From Triplophysa rosa (Eukaryota > Chordata > Actinopteri > Cypriniformes > Nemacheilidae), in contig NC_079894.1 of NCBI RefSeq assembly GCF_024868665.1, positions 7,065,286 to 7,129,285 of the forward strand: a DNA stretch of 64,000 nt, in the 5' to 3' direction. The stretch's first letter is position 1. Each line of letters begins with the position of its first letter. The position numbers were made by a program, and so were the translations under genes. Below, one piece after another: positions 12,201-22,580 of the stretch. Below the pieces are notes generated by a model that was given only the letters and a program-made list of their open reading frames with translations, was not told the DNA's origin and made no database searches.

Positions 12201-12918
12201 AAGAAAAAAAGACACACTGAAAATAAACCGCTTTTAGAGTTAAACGTGAGCTGTCTGTTTCTCCTCTGTTTTTAAAGCCCTTCGGTTGATAAAAAGCCTC
12301 TCAGTTAGTCTCAAAGGAGCATGTCTTCTCTGCTGCATTGTGAATGGTATTGTTATGGCTATTCCAGTGGGCTGAAAAGGGGTAACCACTGGTTTGATTC
12401 GGTTACACGGTGTGGTTAAGTTCTCCCTCCCACCGCCTTGGTGTCTATGGAGGGTCCGTGACCTGTTTAGAATCGGCCAGGGAAATGTCATGTTGCCCCT
12501 CCCATGGGCAGTACTCACATTCAATTGATTGGTACAAAAAATGACTTGGGATGGCAAAAACCACTCTTCCTGCATCACAATTTATAGACGCTATATAATA
12601 TCAATGTAATTTTTGATTTGCTAGTTATATTCTAGCATGTGGTCGGATGATACATGTATATGAACACTGTTACCATACCATTGATATTTTTCTTGTTTTT
12701 CTGAATGTATATTTGATGTATATTTAACTGTTATATATATTTTTATATATATACTGTATATATATTATATTTTACTGAAATGTAGAATTTTCATGAAACA
12801 TATTTTTTATATTTCATTGCAGATTCCCAGTTGGTCATTGCAGATGAAGAGAATGAAGAATAGACACGGACCTTCCCTTTTAACCAGGCAACTACTGTTT
12901 ATATTTGTGCTGTCCTAA
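108..12918 (+). CDS. c10orf67: Coiled-coil protein, C10orf67-like (3' part of gene, 11 exons visible)
   Basis: Eleven + strand exons join in one open frame with matching phases at every junction: 108-246, 1062-1120, 1214-1279, 5051-5116, 7209-7268, 7345-7424, 8209-8274, 8364-8451, 10059-10136, 10229-10321 and 12823-12918 (891 nt, 296 aa plus TAA). The 5' exons are off the left edge. The protein is rich in Glu, Lys, Gln and Leu (for example KSENEKLKDKIHSLHVELEE) and looks like a long coiled coil through exon 7. A less repetitive stretch follows (FHAIKDEMFLRQSLQRQEAI), then a Ser-rich linker and a short basic/hydrophobic C-terminus (RQLLFIFVLS). No catalytic motif is visible. The identity is inferred: it is convergent with ptf1a, as C10orf67 is with PTF1A in human. 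I did not recognise it from sequence alone, and the molecular role is unknown. Another coiled-coil gene remains possible. Confidence 0.65.
1062..1120 (+). CDS. c10orf67: C10orf67-like exon
   Basis: Acceptor TCCCTCCACAG, donor AAG|GTACAC, 59 nt. It completes the split Ala codon and encodes VELAMVKLEAENSKKAVQK, a helix-forming segment. It ends in phase 0. Confidence 0.72.
1214..1279 (+). CDS. c10orf67: C10orf67-like exon
   Basis: Acceptor TTGATTTCAG, donor AAG|GTGAGA, 66 nt, phase 0 at both ends. It encodes 22 residues starting LTSEHEQVKMQLSLERENG, continuing the coiled coil. Confidence 0.74.
1435..1748. repeat. Dispersed AT-rich repeat with TTAGTTCATG / AACTAATG ends
   Basis: The block carries several forward and inverted copies of TTAGTTAA, AACTAATG and GTTAGTTCATG and ends in TTGTAAAGTGTT. 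This pattern recalls a short non-autonomous DNA element common in cyprinids. The family name is not assigned. Confidence 0.45.
4246..4400. mobile_element. Palindromic MITE with ~35-bp terminal inverted repeats
   Basis: The left end TATGAAAAGTCGGCACACC is answered by GGTGTGCCGACTTTTCATA at the right end. The inner part GCTCCAAAAATATC pairs with GATATTTTTGGAGC. The loop holds GCTCGAAACGTTACGCATTT. About 155 bp with no coding capacity. Confidence 0.75.
5051..5116 (+). CDS. c10orf67: C10orf67-like exon
   Basis: Acceptor TTTCCTTCGCAG (strong pyrimidine tract), donor GAG|GTGAGA, 66 nt, phase 0 at both ends. It encodes MKQFKEEMEKELAQVEASHM and two more residues, a charged helix. Confidence 0.75.
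5645..5910. mobile_element. Foldback MITE copy 1 (TTCACCC...GGGTGAACT family)
   Basis: It starts AAAATGAAAATTCTGTCATT and ends CAGAATTTTCATTTTTTTCTG then GGGTGAACT. It contains the internal motif TTCTGCAGAAGAAAGCAAGT. The left terminus is eroded. It lies in an intron of the C10orf67-like gene. Confidence 0.65.
7209..7268 (+). CDS. c10orf67: C10orf67-like exon
   Basis: Acceptor ATATTGTCAG, donor GAG|GTAGAA, 60 nt, phase 0. It encodes KAAIERKFKEEKSAEPTSVE. Confidence 0.7.
7345..7424 (+). CDS. c10orf67: C10orf67-like exon
   Basis: Acceptor TTTTTCTTACAG, donor AAAG|GTACTG, 80 nt, ending in phase 2. It encodes LIGNTELVQKLKELRKTEEV followed by a Lys/Glu-rich tail. Confidence 0.75.
7701..8066. mobile_element. 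Foldback MITE copy 2 (compound form)
   Basis: The internal arms ACCAAACAGTTCTTGGCC and GGCCAAGAACTGTTTGGT form a long hairpin around 7785-7965. It ends GAGGGTGAGTAAATGACGAC. Both outermost termini are degraded. Confidence 0.65.
8209..8274 (+). CDS. c10orf67: C10orf67-like exon
   Basis: The acceptor is TTATGTTATCAG after a long pyrimidine run; the donor is AGAG|GTACAG. The phase of the previous exon rules out the later AG at 8238-8239, because that splice would run into a stop. The exon therefore starts at 8209 and encodes LNKQLCTSNQVWEKKFEILR. Confidence 0.72.
8364..8451 (+). CDS. c10orf67: C10orf67-like exon
   Basis: Acceptor TTTCTTTTTTAAG, donor GCG|GTCAGT, 88 nt. It encodes FHAIKDEMFLRQSLQRQEAI and LHNPSVSFA, the least low-complexity part of the visible protein and the best segment for a homology search. 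Confidence 0.76.
9050..9300. repeat. Dispersed repeat shared with 36110-36300
   Basis: Blocks such as TTTCTACATGTATTGT, AATCCTAAAATACATGT and AATATGAACTTG recur in the same order at 36110-36300, so the two are copies of one element. Similar sequence extends toward 9475 and resembles 60740-60830. Confidence 0.5.
10059..10136 (+). CDS. c10orf67: C10orf67-like exon
   Basis: Acceptor TTTTCCTACAG, donor TTG|GTAAGG (near consensus), 78 nt, phase 0. It encodes a Ser/Pro-containing linker beginning MDAPCAPLQKSDSNLNRL. Confidence 0.74.
10229..10321 (+). CDS. c10orf67: C10orf67-like exon
   Basis: Acceptor CCACGTATAG, donor CAG|GTTAGT, 93 nt, phase 0. It encodes a basic segment beginning VLEASRKRTGRLGQW. 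Confidence 0.7.
12823..12918 (+). CDS. c10orf67: C10orf67-like terminal coding exon
   Basis: Acceptor ATTTCATTGCAG. The open frame runs 31 codons to TAA at 12916-12918. It encodes IPSWSLQMKRMKNRHG, then a short hydrophobic end RQLLFIFVLS. A downstream exon in another frame cannot be excluded, but the stop is directly readable. Confidence 0.68.
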   Translation: MPSWSLQMKRMKNRHGPSLLTRQLLFIFVLS

Positions 12919-12984
12919 CTTGATGACAATATCATGTCCTTCAGTATTAATGCTTTTTTCTTTTTTAATCCGAAAAAAGTCTAA

Positions 12985-13475
12985 GGCCCGGTTTCAAAGA
13001 CACTGTAAACCCAAATGCTCAAAATAATCAAGCAGATTAAGTAATGTAAACTTAATTTTATGAAATTAAATATTTTAAGTTCCTGAAACATTATTTTTAC
13101 ATATTTGTAATTATTTTTTAAGTTAGTTTTTAAGTCTACTTAATTTCAGGAGAATGATGAATGAAATATTTAAGTCACACTTACTAAGAACTTTAATGTG
13201 ACATTAATCAAATGTAAAAGTTCTTCTTGCTTAAACCAAGACCCTCTAAAACTCAAAAAATTTGAGGCAACGAGGTGCCTTAATTTTTTGAGTATAGGCA
13301 ATTTATCCGGGTTTACAGTGATAGTTTAAGCCAGGACTATGCCTTAGTCAAATTAGGATATTTTGGTCGCTTTTATTAAAATGCCAAACATTACTTGTGA
13401 GCATCTTGACCTTATCTTTGTGAGCATCTTGATCTTAGCCTTAAGCCTTAAACCAGGCATAAAAGTACTAAAAAC
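12985..13475. repeat. Older dispersed repeat interrupted by the 13001-13320 MITE
   Basis: The halves GGCCCGGTTTC and TTTAAGCCAGGACTATGCCT lie on either side of the insertion. The right half continues with a tandem of GTGAGCATCTTGA. It would lie in the 3'UTR of the C10orf67-like gene if the distal poly(A) signals are used. Confidence 0.45.
13001..13320. mobile_element. Palindromic MITE with CACTGTAAACCC termini
   Basis: It begins CACTGTAAACCC and ends GGGTTTACAGTG (inverted), with TGAGTA/TGCTCA-type inner arms and AT-rich internal sequence. The flanks (GGCCCGGTTTCAAAGA on the left, GTTTAAGCCAGGACTATGCC on the right) look like the split halves of an older repeat, so this appears to be a nested insertion. 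Confidence 0.65.
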
Positions 13476-13558
13476 AGTGAAAGAGTTATTATGATGTGGT
13501 GATTTAATTAGTTTCATACTGTATAATGATATAATATTGACATATAAATGTCAAATCT

Positions 13559-13653
13559 AATAAAGGAAAACCCTGTTAAGAGTTAAAGAACTAAAACATT
13601 TCTTAAGTATATTGATCTGCGTGTTACAATCCCTCATTTTTCTCCGTAATAAA
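13559..13653 (+). terminator. Candidate poly(A) signals for the C10orf67-like gene
   Basis: AATAAA occurs at 13559-13564 and 13648-13653, the first two canonical hexamers after the TAA at 12918. Use of either gives a 3'UTR of about 0.65-0.75 kb containing the nested repeats. Predicted only. Confidence 0.4.
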
Positions 13654-13659
13654 GCGGAA

Positions 13660-16600
13660 TAATTATTATTTCATACATCTGAACAAGAGGAAGTTCATTT
13701 TGTGAGTAAAGATATCACGGCTCGCTGTTTAGCCTGTTTGGCTTGGTTTCAAGCAATGAGAATAGAAAACTTCAAATGTCTTTAAGTAAATGCATTAGAT
13801 TTCTCCCATAGTGAAGCCACACAGAGCTCACATTAAGAAAAACAAAAGCTATCATGACTTTAACTGACTGTAATTGACTGGGCTTTGAATGGACTCAGTC
13901 TACTGCAGCTCTTAAGCCTGAATGCTGTTGGAGAGGTGTAGACATGAGTAACTGTATGCATTCTTCTGCCACAGTAAAGAGCGCTCCAAGAATAGTCTTT
14001 AGCTTTCCGCATGCCGCATACGGCACAAAACCAGCGGAATGCAAAGCTTTGGAGGCGATCTCAATAGCTGTGCAGCTGAACAATAAGATCTTGGCTCTCA
14101 AACCCATTTCGGTCTTTAGTCTTGCTCTGCCCCATCTCTTTCTTTATTTCACTGCTTTACACTGTACGGAAAAATCTTTGATAGAAATTGTCATTTGAAT
14201 TTGGAAGAAATTGAATTTAATGTGTCAAATGAGTTATATTTCTTTAAGAAAGTATGAATTTATTATTGGAAGTACTATTAAAGTTCCAAAGCTATAGAGC
14301 GGAGCGATTCGGCTGGTGAGTTATCCTCAAACTATAACATTCTGTATAAACACCGTCCCTCTGTGAAAAGCCCCTGCGGAGTTTTTCTCTGAACTCTGGT
14401 CTCAGCAGACCCCACTGACCCACAGGGACAAGCTTAGAATCAATTACCAATTTCTCATTTAACTATCTGTCATGTACAACGGACGGTTATTGGGTTATGA
14501 CTTGATCAACTCGATCATTGTGCCGTGACCCTTTTCTCAGGGATTATGTGATTATGGCCTAATTCCTTGTAATCTTCGACTAACTGGTCCATTGCCAAGT
14601 CACAAAACAACTTTTCTGTACTGCTGTGCTTCTGAACAAACCAGCATGGTCCAAACTGCTGGTAGCCTAGTAACCATAGAGACTACTATCAGATGTCAGA
14701 TATATATCACCAGCTAAAACAAACACAGGAGGGGGTATCGCACTAAACACGTTTGCTATTTTCACAGTGTTTTAAGATCAGGTTGTAAAACAGCGAAGTG
14801 GAATTTTAGCTGTACTCCAGAAATTAATTAGTTTCATTAGTTGGAGGATAAATGGTGATGGCTGGTGTGTTGGATTCCAGCAGAGTTTCACCATAGAGGG
14901 TTAATGGGTGTCTGGCCTGGAAGCTTTCCCAGCTCTGGCCCAAGGCCATTTCAGCCAATCACTCTTAACTTCTGGTCAAATTGTGCTGAGCTACTGTTTT
15001 ACACCTTTACCTGCATTTCTACCATATGCACAGACAGTAGAATTAAACATTTGACCGTGCTTGGGTTGTTAGGGGAAAAGATAAAAAAAGAAGAAAAAAC
15101 TAAATACAATATTGTATTATGAGAAATTTGTTCAAATAGAAAAAAACCTCCTAAACTCTTATCTTTAATTTATACTAGATAATCTCTCTTTTTCATTCTT
15201 AGATGAAGTCCATCCAATATGGTCTGTGCTTTTGTGTTGCACAGAAATCATTTATTAATGACATCAAGCTGGACATCTTTACTCACCATAAACTATTTCT
15301 GTGCAGAGTAACTTGCAGCTGCATTTGTGTTGCAAATACCTCCCTGCTGTGAACCGCTTATAATAGGAGAAATCAGTTGGACAGCGGTGAGGTTCATGGC
15401 AGCGAACAAGTGAAAGGTCTGTTTCATAGATTCGCTTTTGTGAATATTAAAACGGGACCTGGTGAAAAATGATGCATGCTTTTACACTTTAGAAACCTGG
15501 CAACTAGGGGAAAAACCCTCTCAAGTCCATCCTGTCCGAACAAAAGGCAGTCGACGCATTGAGCTGGGATGCAACGAGTTCTGCGTCCCAGGCACATGAA
15601 GTGCATCATGGAAACATATTGTATCGAAATCGTTTGTGCGAGAATACCGGGGATGGAAAAGAATGGGGCGCTTTGATCCGCGCCCTGGGGTCCCGAGCTC
15701 CCCGAGTGCGCGCAGACTGACTGCAAGGCCTCATTCACTTCCAGATAGACACACTTACAACGCCACTGAAAGACATTTGCATATTTGTAATTTATCACAT
15801 TTTAGCCCGACTTTTCTGTCTCTTTGCGGAAGGTAAAAGTTAGAATAATAGTTTGAATAACTATAAAGTCGTTTCAGAAGACCAACGGCTGCGTTAAGAA
15901 ATAAAAAAGGCTGTGAGGAAATAAAAATGAAAACAAATGAGACAAACCAACCATAAATCAGATAAAACAGATTTGCGTTTAAACAGTGCATGTTTAAAAC
16001 ATCGTCTTATTAGAGTTATTGTAAAATTGGCTGCTTTAATTAATAAAAATATTATTTTTATTAAAAGAAATGGAATGTGATAAACGATCAATAAATGTTT
16101 ACCATTTTATATAAAACGTTCTGTTGCATATAAGACAAAGCGTGTACCGAAATTTTATTCACTCCGTTTTGGGTTTTTCATCAGTGTTCGTTAGCGATGT
16201 GTTTGAACAAAGTTAAAAAAGCATAGTTAAAAAAAGCATCAATAAAAGTATCCAGGCATTGAAATAAAGTGACAGGCAGGGTCTGGATAGTTTAGCAATG
16301 ACACAAAACCGCATACGGTAGCTACATGCCTTGCTTGAAATACGAGAGTTTGAATAAAGGAGAAGTAATATTTCATATGGGGCACGCAAAAGCTGGATAC
16401 AATGCCTCTCATATTAAGAACAATATTCAGTCCATTCTGTTGCGAACAAAGATCATAGCAAGACGTCTTTGAGGCTAATTCAGTCAAAGGCGCATTTTGG
16501 ATTCCCCCGCGGTAAGGTCAGTGTCGTTGTGTATGGTCCACCAAGGGTGGTATGGGCTTCCATGGCCAAGCAAAGCCAGCTGTCCTTGGCTAAAGCGGCC

Positions 16601-19600
16601 ATTCTGAATTGTTATTATAACGCACCAAAGACATCTATTGTAGGTAGTCGTGAACTTTGTGTTATGAATTTGCGTTTTAAAGAACTTTTGTCAGCTTTTC
16701 GCCGTATGTTAACGAAATGTAAAGTTTATAGCGACAGCTATGTGACGGCTAAAGTGAGACCATTGCACTTTTTTGCGCAAAGCTTCTTATTGTTTACTTT
16801 GACCGTGACACGGAAAGACTACCACCATTCGTTAAATCGCCACTGAACCTGCATGTGAATGCGTTTATTTACCATCATGACAAAGTTTTGTGAAAATAGT
16901 AGTTGTAAAATGTCAGTCAGCATCATTATAATGGTTACTGATAATATTGATTTAAATATGTAATTGGTCGAACAGTGTTATACATTAGTGTTAAGTTATT
17001 ATAGCCTAATGTGTTTTAGTGTGTTGGTTTAGTTTAACTTTCACGATTCATGAATATCTAATAACTCTGAAAAGAGTCGTAATGGTGATCATTTTTAGCA
17101 AACGTATATCATAATTACTAAATTTTAGTAAACTTTTGAGAACAGTTTTAAGAAAAATATCACCAAAATTCATTTGCTCTTAATTTAATGAGAAGAAACG
17201 ACGCACTTTATCAGCCGCGTATCCAAAGACGCCTACGTATTTACATTGACATTTTACAAACTATCTCTTATATTGTGTGTGTGTGTGAAATATAACAACG
17301 AAATGTAAATCAAGCTTGTGCTGCAGGTCTTTTGTGAAGTGAAGTTTTGGCGTGAAGAGAGAGAGGCCACCTTCAGACGAGGCAATCTCTGCCAGCTTCC
17401 CATTTTGCTCTTGTTACCCGGGCATCCCGTGCGCAAAAACTCAGCTTGCCTTGGTGATATGTTTTCCAAGGTCCAATGTCATGGCATAACAGTATTTTTT
17501 CTGGAAGTAACTGGCGTCTTTTGTTACGAGAGAGAATGGGTAGCTTCCTGAGGGGGTCAGTCTCTCTTTTAATGCTCAATTGAACAATATTTTCTTTTTT
17601 TCTTAAAAATCCTGCACGCGTGCGCGCTTTTGTGCGCTCGTTTCCCTGGATCCCGTTTGGCTGCGAAGAAGTTAAATGATCCCCAATAGACACCGGTTGC
17701 AGTGTCGAGGGTTTCCAGTACAAAAGCTGCTGCTTTCGCACCATATGCTTAATGGATACAGCCGTAAAGGCCATAATAAAGGTAAAACGTGGTCTTTTAA
17801 AACTTGGAAAGGTTTCCTTTATTTGATTTAGATGGAGTAGACTACGTGCGCTCAAACCAAAGCGCGCCCGGGCATTGACTCGCTTTTTCTTTTCTTAGGC
17901 ATTGCAGCCACCACGTAGCTAGTGTGTTTCATTACAACATAAGCTTTTCATCACCCGGCTTTGTTCTGAATGAAAGTAATGCTGTGAATTAAAGAAATGA
18001 CAATATTTTCTATCAGCTTGAAAGTCCAAGAGAAGGGCTCTCAAGCTTGGCAAAAATCAGGCACATCATTCATCATGTCACCCCGCACCTGTGGTCCTGG
18101 CATTCAAAGTATACAAACCTATTCTTATTAACCTTAATTATTCAAAAACGACACAATGGCTGAAATAGAGCAGGTTGAAGTCTGTTTGGTCGTAAATGTC
18201 TCTCTGAAGATCTCCAAGGCTCTTTGTTAGTCCCGCGCGGAGACCGCTCTTCCCCTTTCAGACATGAGTAGCCTTGGACGTTTCAGCGTTCAATCGTAAC
18301 ATCTGCTTAATCGTACGGATCAAAATATGGAGACACCAAACATATGCAATGAAGGATTTGTTAAATCCGGGTAATGAGTTATTAACAAGAGAAGACAATG
18401 GAGCTGGATGGTGAGGGCCTTATGTTAACGGAGTCACTTTACGAAGCGCCCCACATTAGCCTCTCCTCTCTAAATTCAACAGTGTTCTAAACGCCAGGTG
18501 ATGGCAAGCAAATCAATGTCCTTAGGAGGCAGCGCTCCAGTCCCCTTTTTCTTTACGTGAAAAATTGGTGGACATAAATTTAATCGGTTGATCAAGGCAC
18601 AGCAATGCGTCTGTTGCCTGTGGACTTGGGGGACAAAACAATACTGTTTGCTGGCTCGCGCTGAAGCCCTAAATCCGGGCGCATAATTGAAATTGTGTTT
18701 TATTATAACACACGTCATGCTTTACTGTTCCCATATTGTGCAAAGACAAAAGGTAATGGTACATTAAAGACAAGAAAACCATGCCAACACGTCTTGGAGA
18801 CGTTGTAGACGGAGACGGGCCTCCCTCTTTGCTTGTTTTAAGCAGCTGCTGTCCAGGACCCAGACGCACAAAAAGAAGTTTGAAATACCAGGTGCATCGA
18901 GGGAAACCTCGACAGGGACGGATATGTTTACGCCTAGGACATAGCCCTAGCAATAAAGATATCATTTCGATTGTCTGGAGCTTCAGCACCGTGTAAAACC
19001 AAGGGCGCCTGGACAGTCTGTACTTTGGCAACATAGTCCCCCCCCCATTCCCGGGGTGCTTCGTGAGCCAGGCTTTTTCAACCAGATTCAAGCACCTGTT
19101 AGATTGTGCTCCGTTGTCCTCGGCAATTATTATGCTCGACAAATAATAAAATAATACATTTGTTGCATTGATGAGCATACTGTAGGCTGTACCCCCAGAG
19201 GCGATTTGGACATGCGGGATTTAGCATGCTTTAAACAGTTTGGGTATCAGGGATTTGGTAAAGGAGAATCAACTGGTGTTTGTTCACCCTGGCAACTGGC
19301 ACACCAATGCCACTGTTACCATACACTAATGAAAATCCAAAGATTTTCGGTATTATCCTCCATGTTTTAATAGGCGATAATCCTAATATGAGATTTAGAT
19401 CTGTGAGAATCCTGATAAACGTCGTTCCCAGTAGACTCTTATAGTCTTAATGCGGATTGTATATTAAAAGATGACATTGATAGTTATAAACCAAACGTTA
19501 TCGCTTAACTTTTCTTGGTAATTAGGTGTAGGCTACATATGGAACTCTATATTGTTGATGATGGTGACGCACCAGACCTAAATATTAATCTTTAAAATTG

Positions 19601-21370
19601 GACAGGATAGCTGTTTCTGCTTTAACGCACACAGGCAAAGAAATAAATGGTCTTGCAGTGAGATTAAAACCAAATTTTTGGTTAATTTAAGATTAATTTA
19701 TTTATTCACTAATTTGATTTAAGGATCTAACTAGAAAAGCTATCTACAACTGACCAAAATGCGCATATTGCCTGGCTTGTGGTAAAACTATAAAATTATT
19801 CTAATGCGCGATTAAAAGTCCACTTTTAACATTCCAATTCACGAGTATCCACGGTAGCGGGCTGAATCTACATCGCACATAATAATGGGTATAAACCTGA
19901 CAACCAATAAATGGTTGCCTTTTAAGCTTTGCCAAGCCAAAACCCCAAAGTGACAAAACAGAAACCTCAAAAGATCCAGTGCATGAGCCGTTTTCTTCCG
20001 CTCCATCGACGCTCTTCCAAAAGATGCTTTAAAGGTTTTGTGCTGTGCCTTTTTAAAAACACTCTTTCAGTAGCATGATGTGCCAAAATACAACGATTTT
20101 TTTCTCTGTCCTCCTCCCCTAATCAAATTGAAACGTTACCACGGCCAAAAATTTGAAATCGCCATAAGGCGTTTGGGGTCTTTTATCTTAGTTAAGTCTG
20201 ACTTGGTAACATTTGACTTTCTAATGAGTATAATAAGATTACATGCTTTTAGTGCTGCACCGTGGATAGCAGAAACCCACTCGTTTAATGAGGCGCTAAT
20301 ACGTGGAAAGGTTGGATTATGTCGATCAGTTAAGATTTCATTTAATTAATTAGCGCGCGCACAATAGAATGTGCAAAATATTATTGACACTAATATTACA
20401 TAGATATATCCACATACACATACAACAACAAAAAAAATGTAGCACATTAACATTAGACTGTTATTTTAATGTTTCCAGTAACTGTATCTTTGCGCACATT
20501 GTTACAGTGTATCAGTAATGCAATACTACAATCAAGTGCAAAAATTAGACATTAGAAATATAACTGAGGCAGTCATCGATTAGAGTATTAAATAAATACC
20601 TGTGATCCCAGTCCATCCATGACATTAGGCTCCAAGCGCTCTGGACGAGTTTAGATTGGACATGTGGACATGGCCATGTGTTTGGGCTACCTCTTAATAA
20701 CTGCGAGAGCTGACGTAGGAACAACTGGGTAGATGGAGGACAAGTGGATACCACGGGAAAATTTTGCCTTGGAGCACCTGCAGTGTACCCAGGCCAACTG
20801 CCCAAGGCACAAGGAAACGTCATGCTTCTTTGAACAATTTAGAGACGCACGTTAAAATACACTCGTTCCTCTCCTATTTACTTATTTATTTTTTTCACCC
20901 AGACTGTGACAGTCACAGTGTGGGTCCGTCAGTTTTCTATAATGATGTATCGTGACATCGTTCAGCTGTTGCTCTATATCGTTTATCAAACGCTTCACAC
21001 CTCATATGAATATCTATTTAGATGTTGGGTTTTAGTTACAGTTAAACGCACCATTTGCCTCTGGTCCAGTCATTGGAAAGATGCAGATTACGCATATCAT
21101 TATTTCATATTGTAATATAATCTAATAACTGCCACAGTTTGCCTAAATACATTTTATTGTAATGCAGAATTGTATCTAACCTAAAAACAATATGGCTACA
21201 ACTGAAATAGCCGAAAGCATGGTGTGGAACCAAACGGAGTAAACATGTATCTGTAATTGCTTGCTGTAAGTAAACAAAAACAATAGAGATTTTAAGGGGT
21301 TTATTTGATTTTATGAATTTATTTATATCACCCACAGGGAAAGAAACACATGAAAGTGAGTCATCATTAG
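13660..21370. other. Intergenic region downstream of ptf1a, candidate regulatory DNA
   Basis: No gene or transposon copy is recognised in 7.7 kb. Several stretches are more GC-balanced and dense in E-boxes and homeodomain-type motifs than the AT-rich surroundings (about 15.5-15.8, 16.48-16.65, 18.0-18.7, 18.8-19.1 and 20.6-20.85 kb), which suggests conserved non-coding elements. The open frames here lack recognisable similarity or splice context. Confidence 0.5.
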
Positions 21371-21375
21371 ACCGA

Positions 21376-21381
21376 TTTATT
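21376..21381 (-). terminator. ptf1a: Candidate poly(A) signal of ptf1a
   Basis: AATAAA on the minus strand, about 300 bp after the ptf1a stop codon. A second copy lies at 21152-21157. This is a prediction from the hexamer and its distance. Confidence 0.4.
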
Positions 21382-21683
21382 GAGTCATCAATATAAATAT
21401 AGACGATTTTACAGGTTTGGTTTGTATAAAAAATATGTTTTGTTTGACAAAAAATGTTAAATTACAAAAAATATATTACAGCATAATTAAAACAATTAAA
21501 TATATTCGACACAATATGATTGCCAATGGCTTTATGTTCAATTTCTCACTGAAGAGCTGAAGTACAGTCACAGAAATATATTACAAAGAAACAACATAAA
21601 CATTATGGCATATGTCCATACAAATCAGTTGTACACAACGTGTATACACAAATATGCTATTGTAGCACAATAATGTCAATGCT

Positions 21684-21886
21684 CTAAGAGATCACATTAC
21701 AAGGGGGTTCATTCTCTATGTTGTTTATGGATGATTTCAAGTGCAACTTTCGTGGGTCCTCTGGTGTCCAAACTTTCGCTGTTCTAATGATGTTCTGATC
21801 TTTTAACTGCTTCTCATCAGTCCATGAAAGAGAGTGACCGGCGAGAGGAGGCAACCCGTAGTCAGGATCATTTGGAGATGGGGATC
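21684..21886 (-). CDS. ptf1a: ptf1a coding exon 2
   Basis: 203 nt ending in TAG at 21684-21686. It encodes [20 protein letters not shown] and both RBPJ-binding tryptophan motifs, ending in [13 protein letters not shown]. The start is fixed by the acceptor TTTTTCCTAG and by completion of an Arg codon across the junction. Confidence 0.96.
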
Positions 21887-22580
21887 CTAGGAAAAACAGA
21901 CGAGGGATGTTTTAATAACAATGACAAATTTTATTAAACAAATGATTCATAATTAATACAATGACAGCGATAAAATACATACTTGTTCCTCTGTGGCAAA
22001 TGATGACTTTTTTGGGTTGGTTTAAAGTGTCACTGTTTGGATTCCGAATTGGCATGTCGGACTGTACAAGTTCTGCGAGGAAATTGATATAGCCGATAGC
22101 AAGCCGTAATGTGTCAACTTTTGAAAGTCTCTTCTCGTATGGTAAAGTAGGGATGTGAGTCCTCAATCCCTCGAAAGCGTCGTTAATGGATTGCATCCTC
22201 CGTCTTTCCCGGACGTTGGCAGCTTGACGCAACTGTTGCATCTCCATCTCGGATCTCATGCGCCTCCGCCTCTTCAGTAAGGGACCGTCTCCTCTGTGAG
22301 GGGACAGCTCCGACGTGCTGTCAGCGCATCCATACGAGAAATTCGAGGAGGAGGAGGAAAAAGAGAAGTTGCCAACATCACAATAATCCCCGTCATGGGA
22401 TATCCGACTGTCCTTGTAACACTCTTGAATTTGATTTGTGAGAAAATCGACATCGTCGTCTAGAAATTCGTCTGTGTCCAAGTGGTCTCTCGACGACTGG
22501 TCCGTGAAGAAGTCGTCGTCGTCAAAATAAGGGGAGGAGAAGGAATCTAAGCCTGTGAATGGATCCAACACAATGTCCAT
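21684..22580 (-). CDS. ptf1a: Pancreas transcription factor 1 subunit alpha (Ptf1a), complete
   Basis: A two-exon bHLH transcription factor, 266 aa, acting in the nucleus. Coding exon 1 is 22580-21983 and exon 2 is 21886-21684, with a 96-bp GT-AG intron (ACAA|GTATGT ... TCCTAG|GATCCC) in phase 1. Start ATG at 22580 gives [18 protein letters not shown], the conserved family N-terminus; an upstream in-frame ATG at 22616 adds 12 unrelated residues and is not chosen. An acidic stretch and poly-Ser lie at ~19-80, a basic patch KRRRRMR at ~103-109 and the bHLH at ~120-172 ([16 protein letters not shown], then [17 protein letters not shown]). Exon 2 carries the two tryptophan motifs SLSWTDEKQ (W221) and [10 protein letters not shown] (W239); family knowledge makes these the contacts for RBPJ/RBPJL in the PTF1 trimer with an E-protein. 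The family specifies exocrine pancreas, cerebellar and retinal inhibitory neurons. No lesion is seen. Confidence 0.98.
21983..22580 (-). CDS. ptf1a: ptf1a coding exon 1
   Basis: 598 nt encoding residues 1-199 plus the first base of the next codon. It contains the acidic N-terminus, the poly-Ser tract, the basic cluster and the whole bHLH. It ends [13 protein letters not shown] at the donor GTATGT. Confidence 0.97.

Noticed and set aside
17373..17855. 160-codon minus-strand open frame between the C10orf67-like gene and ptf1a
   Set aside because: No homology recognised and no codon or splice support; more likely a chance frame in GC-balanced regulatory DNA.
18669..19178. 169-codon minus-strand open frame
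   Set aside because: Same reasons; the sequence looks like conserved non-coding DNA, and an overlapping + frame of 71 codons is equally open.
20751..20775. Fourth PTF1 composite site downstream of ptf1a
   Set aside because: GGGAAA and E-boxes are present, but orientation and spacing do not match the N5 arrangement.
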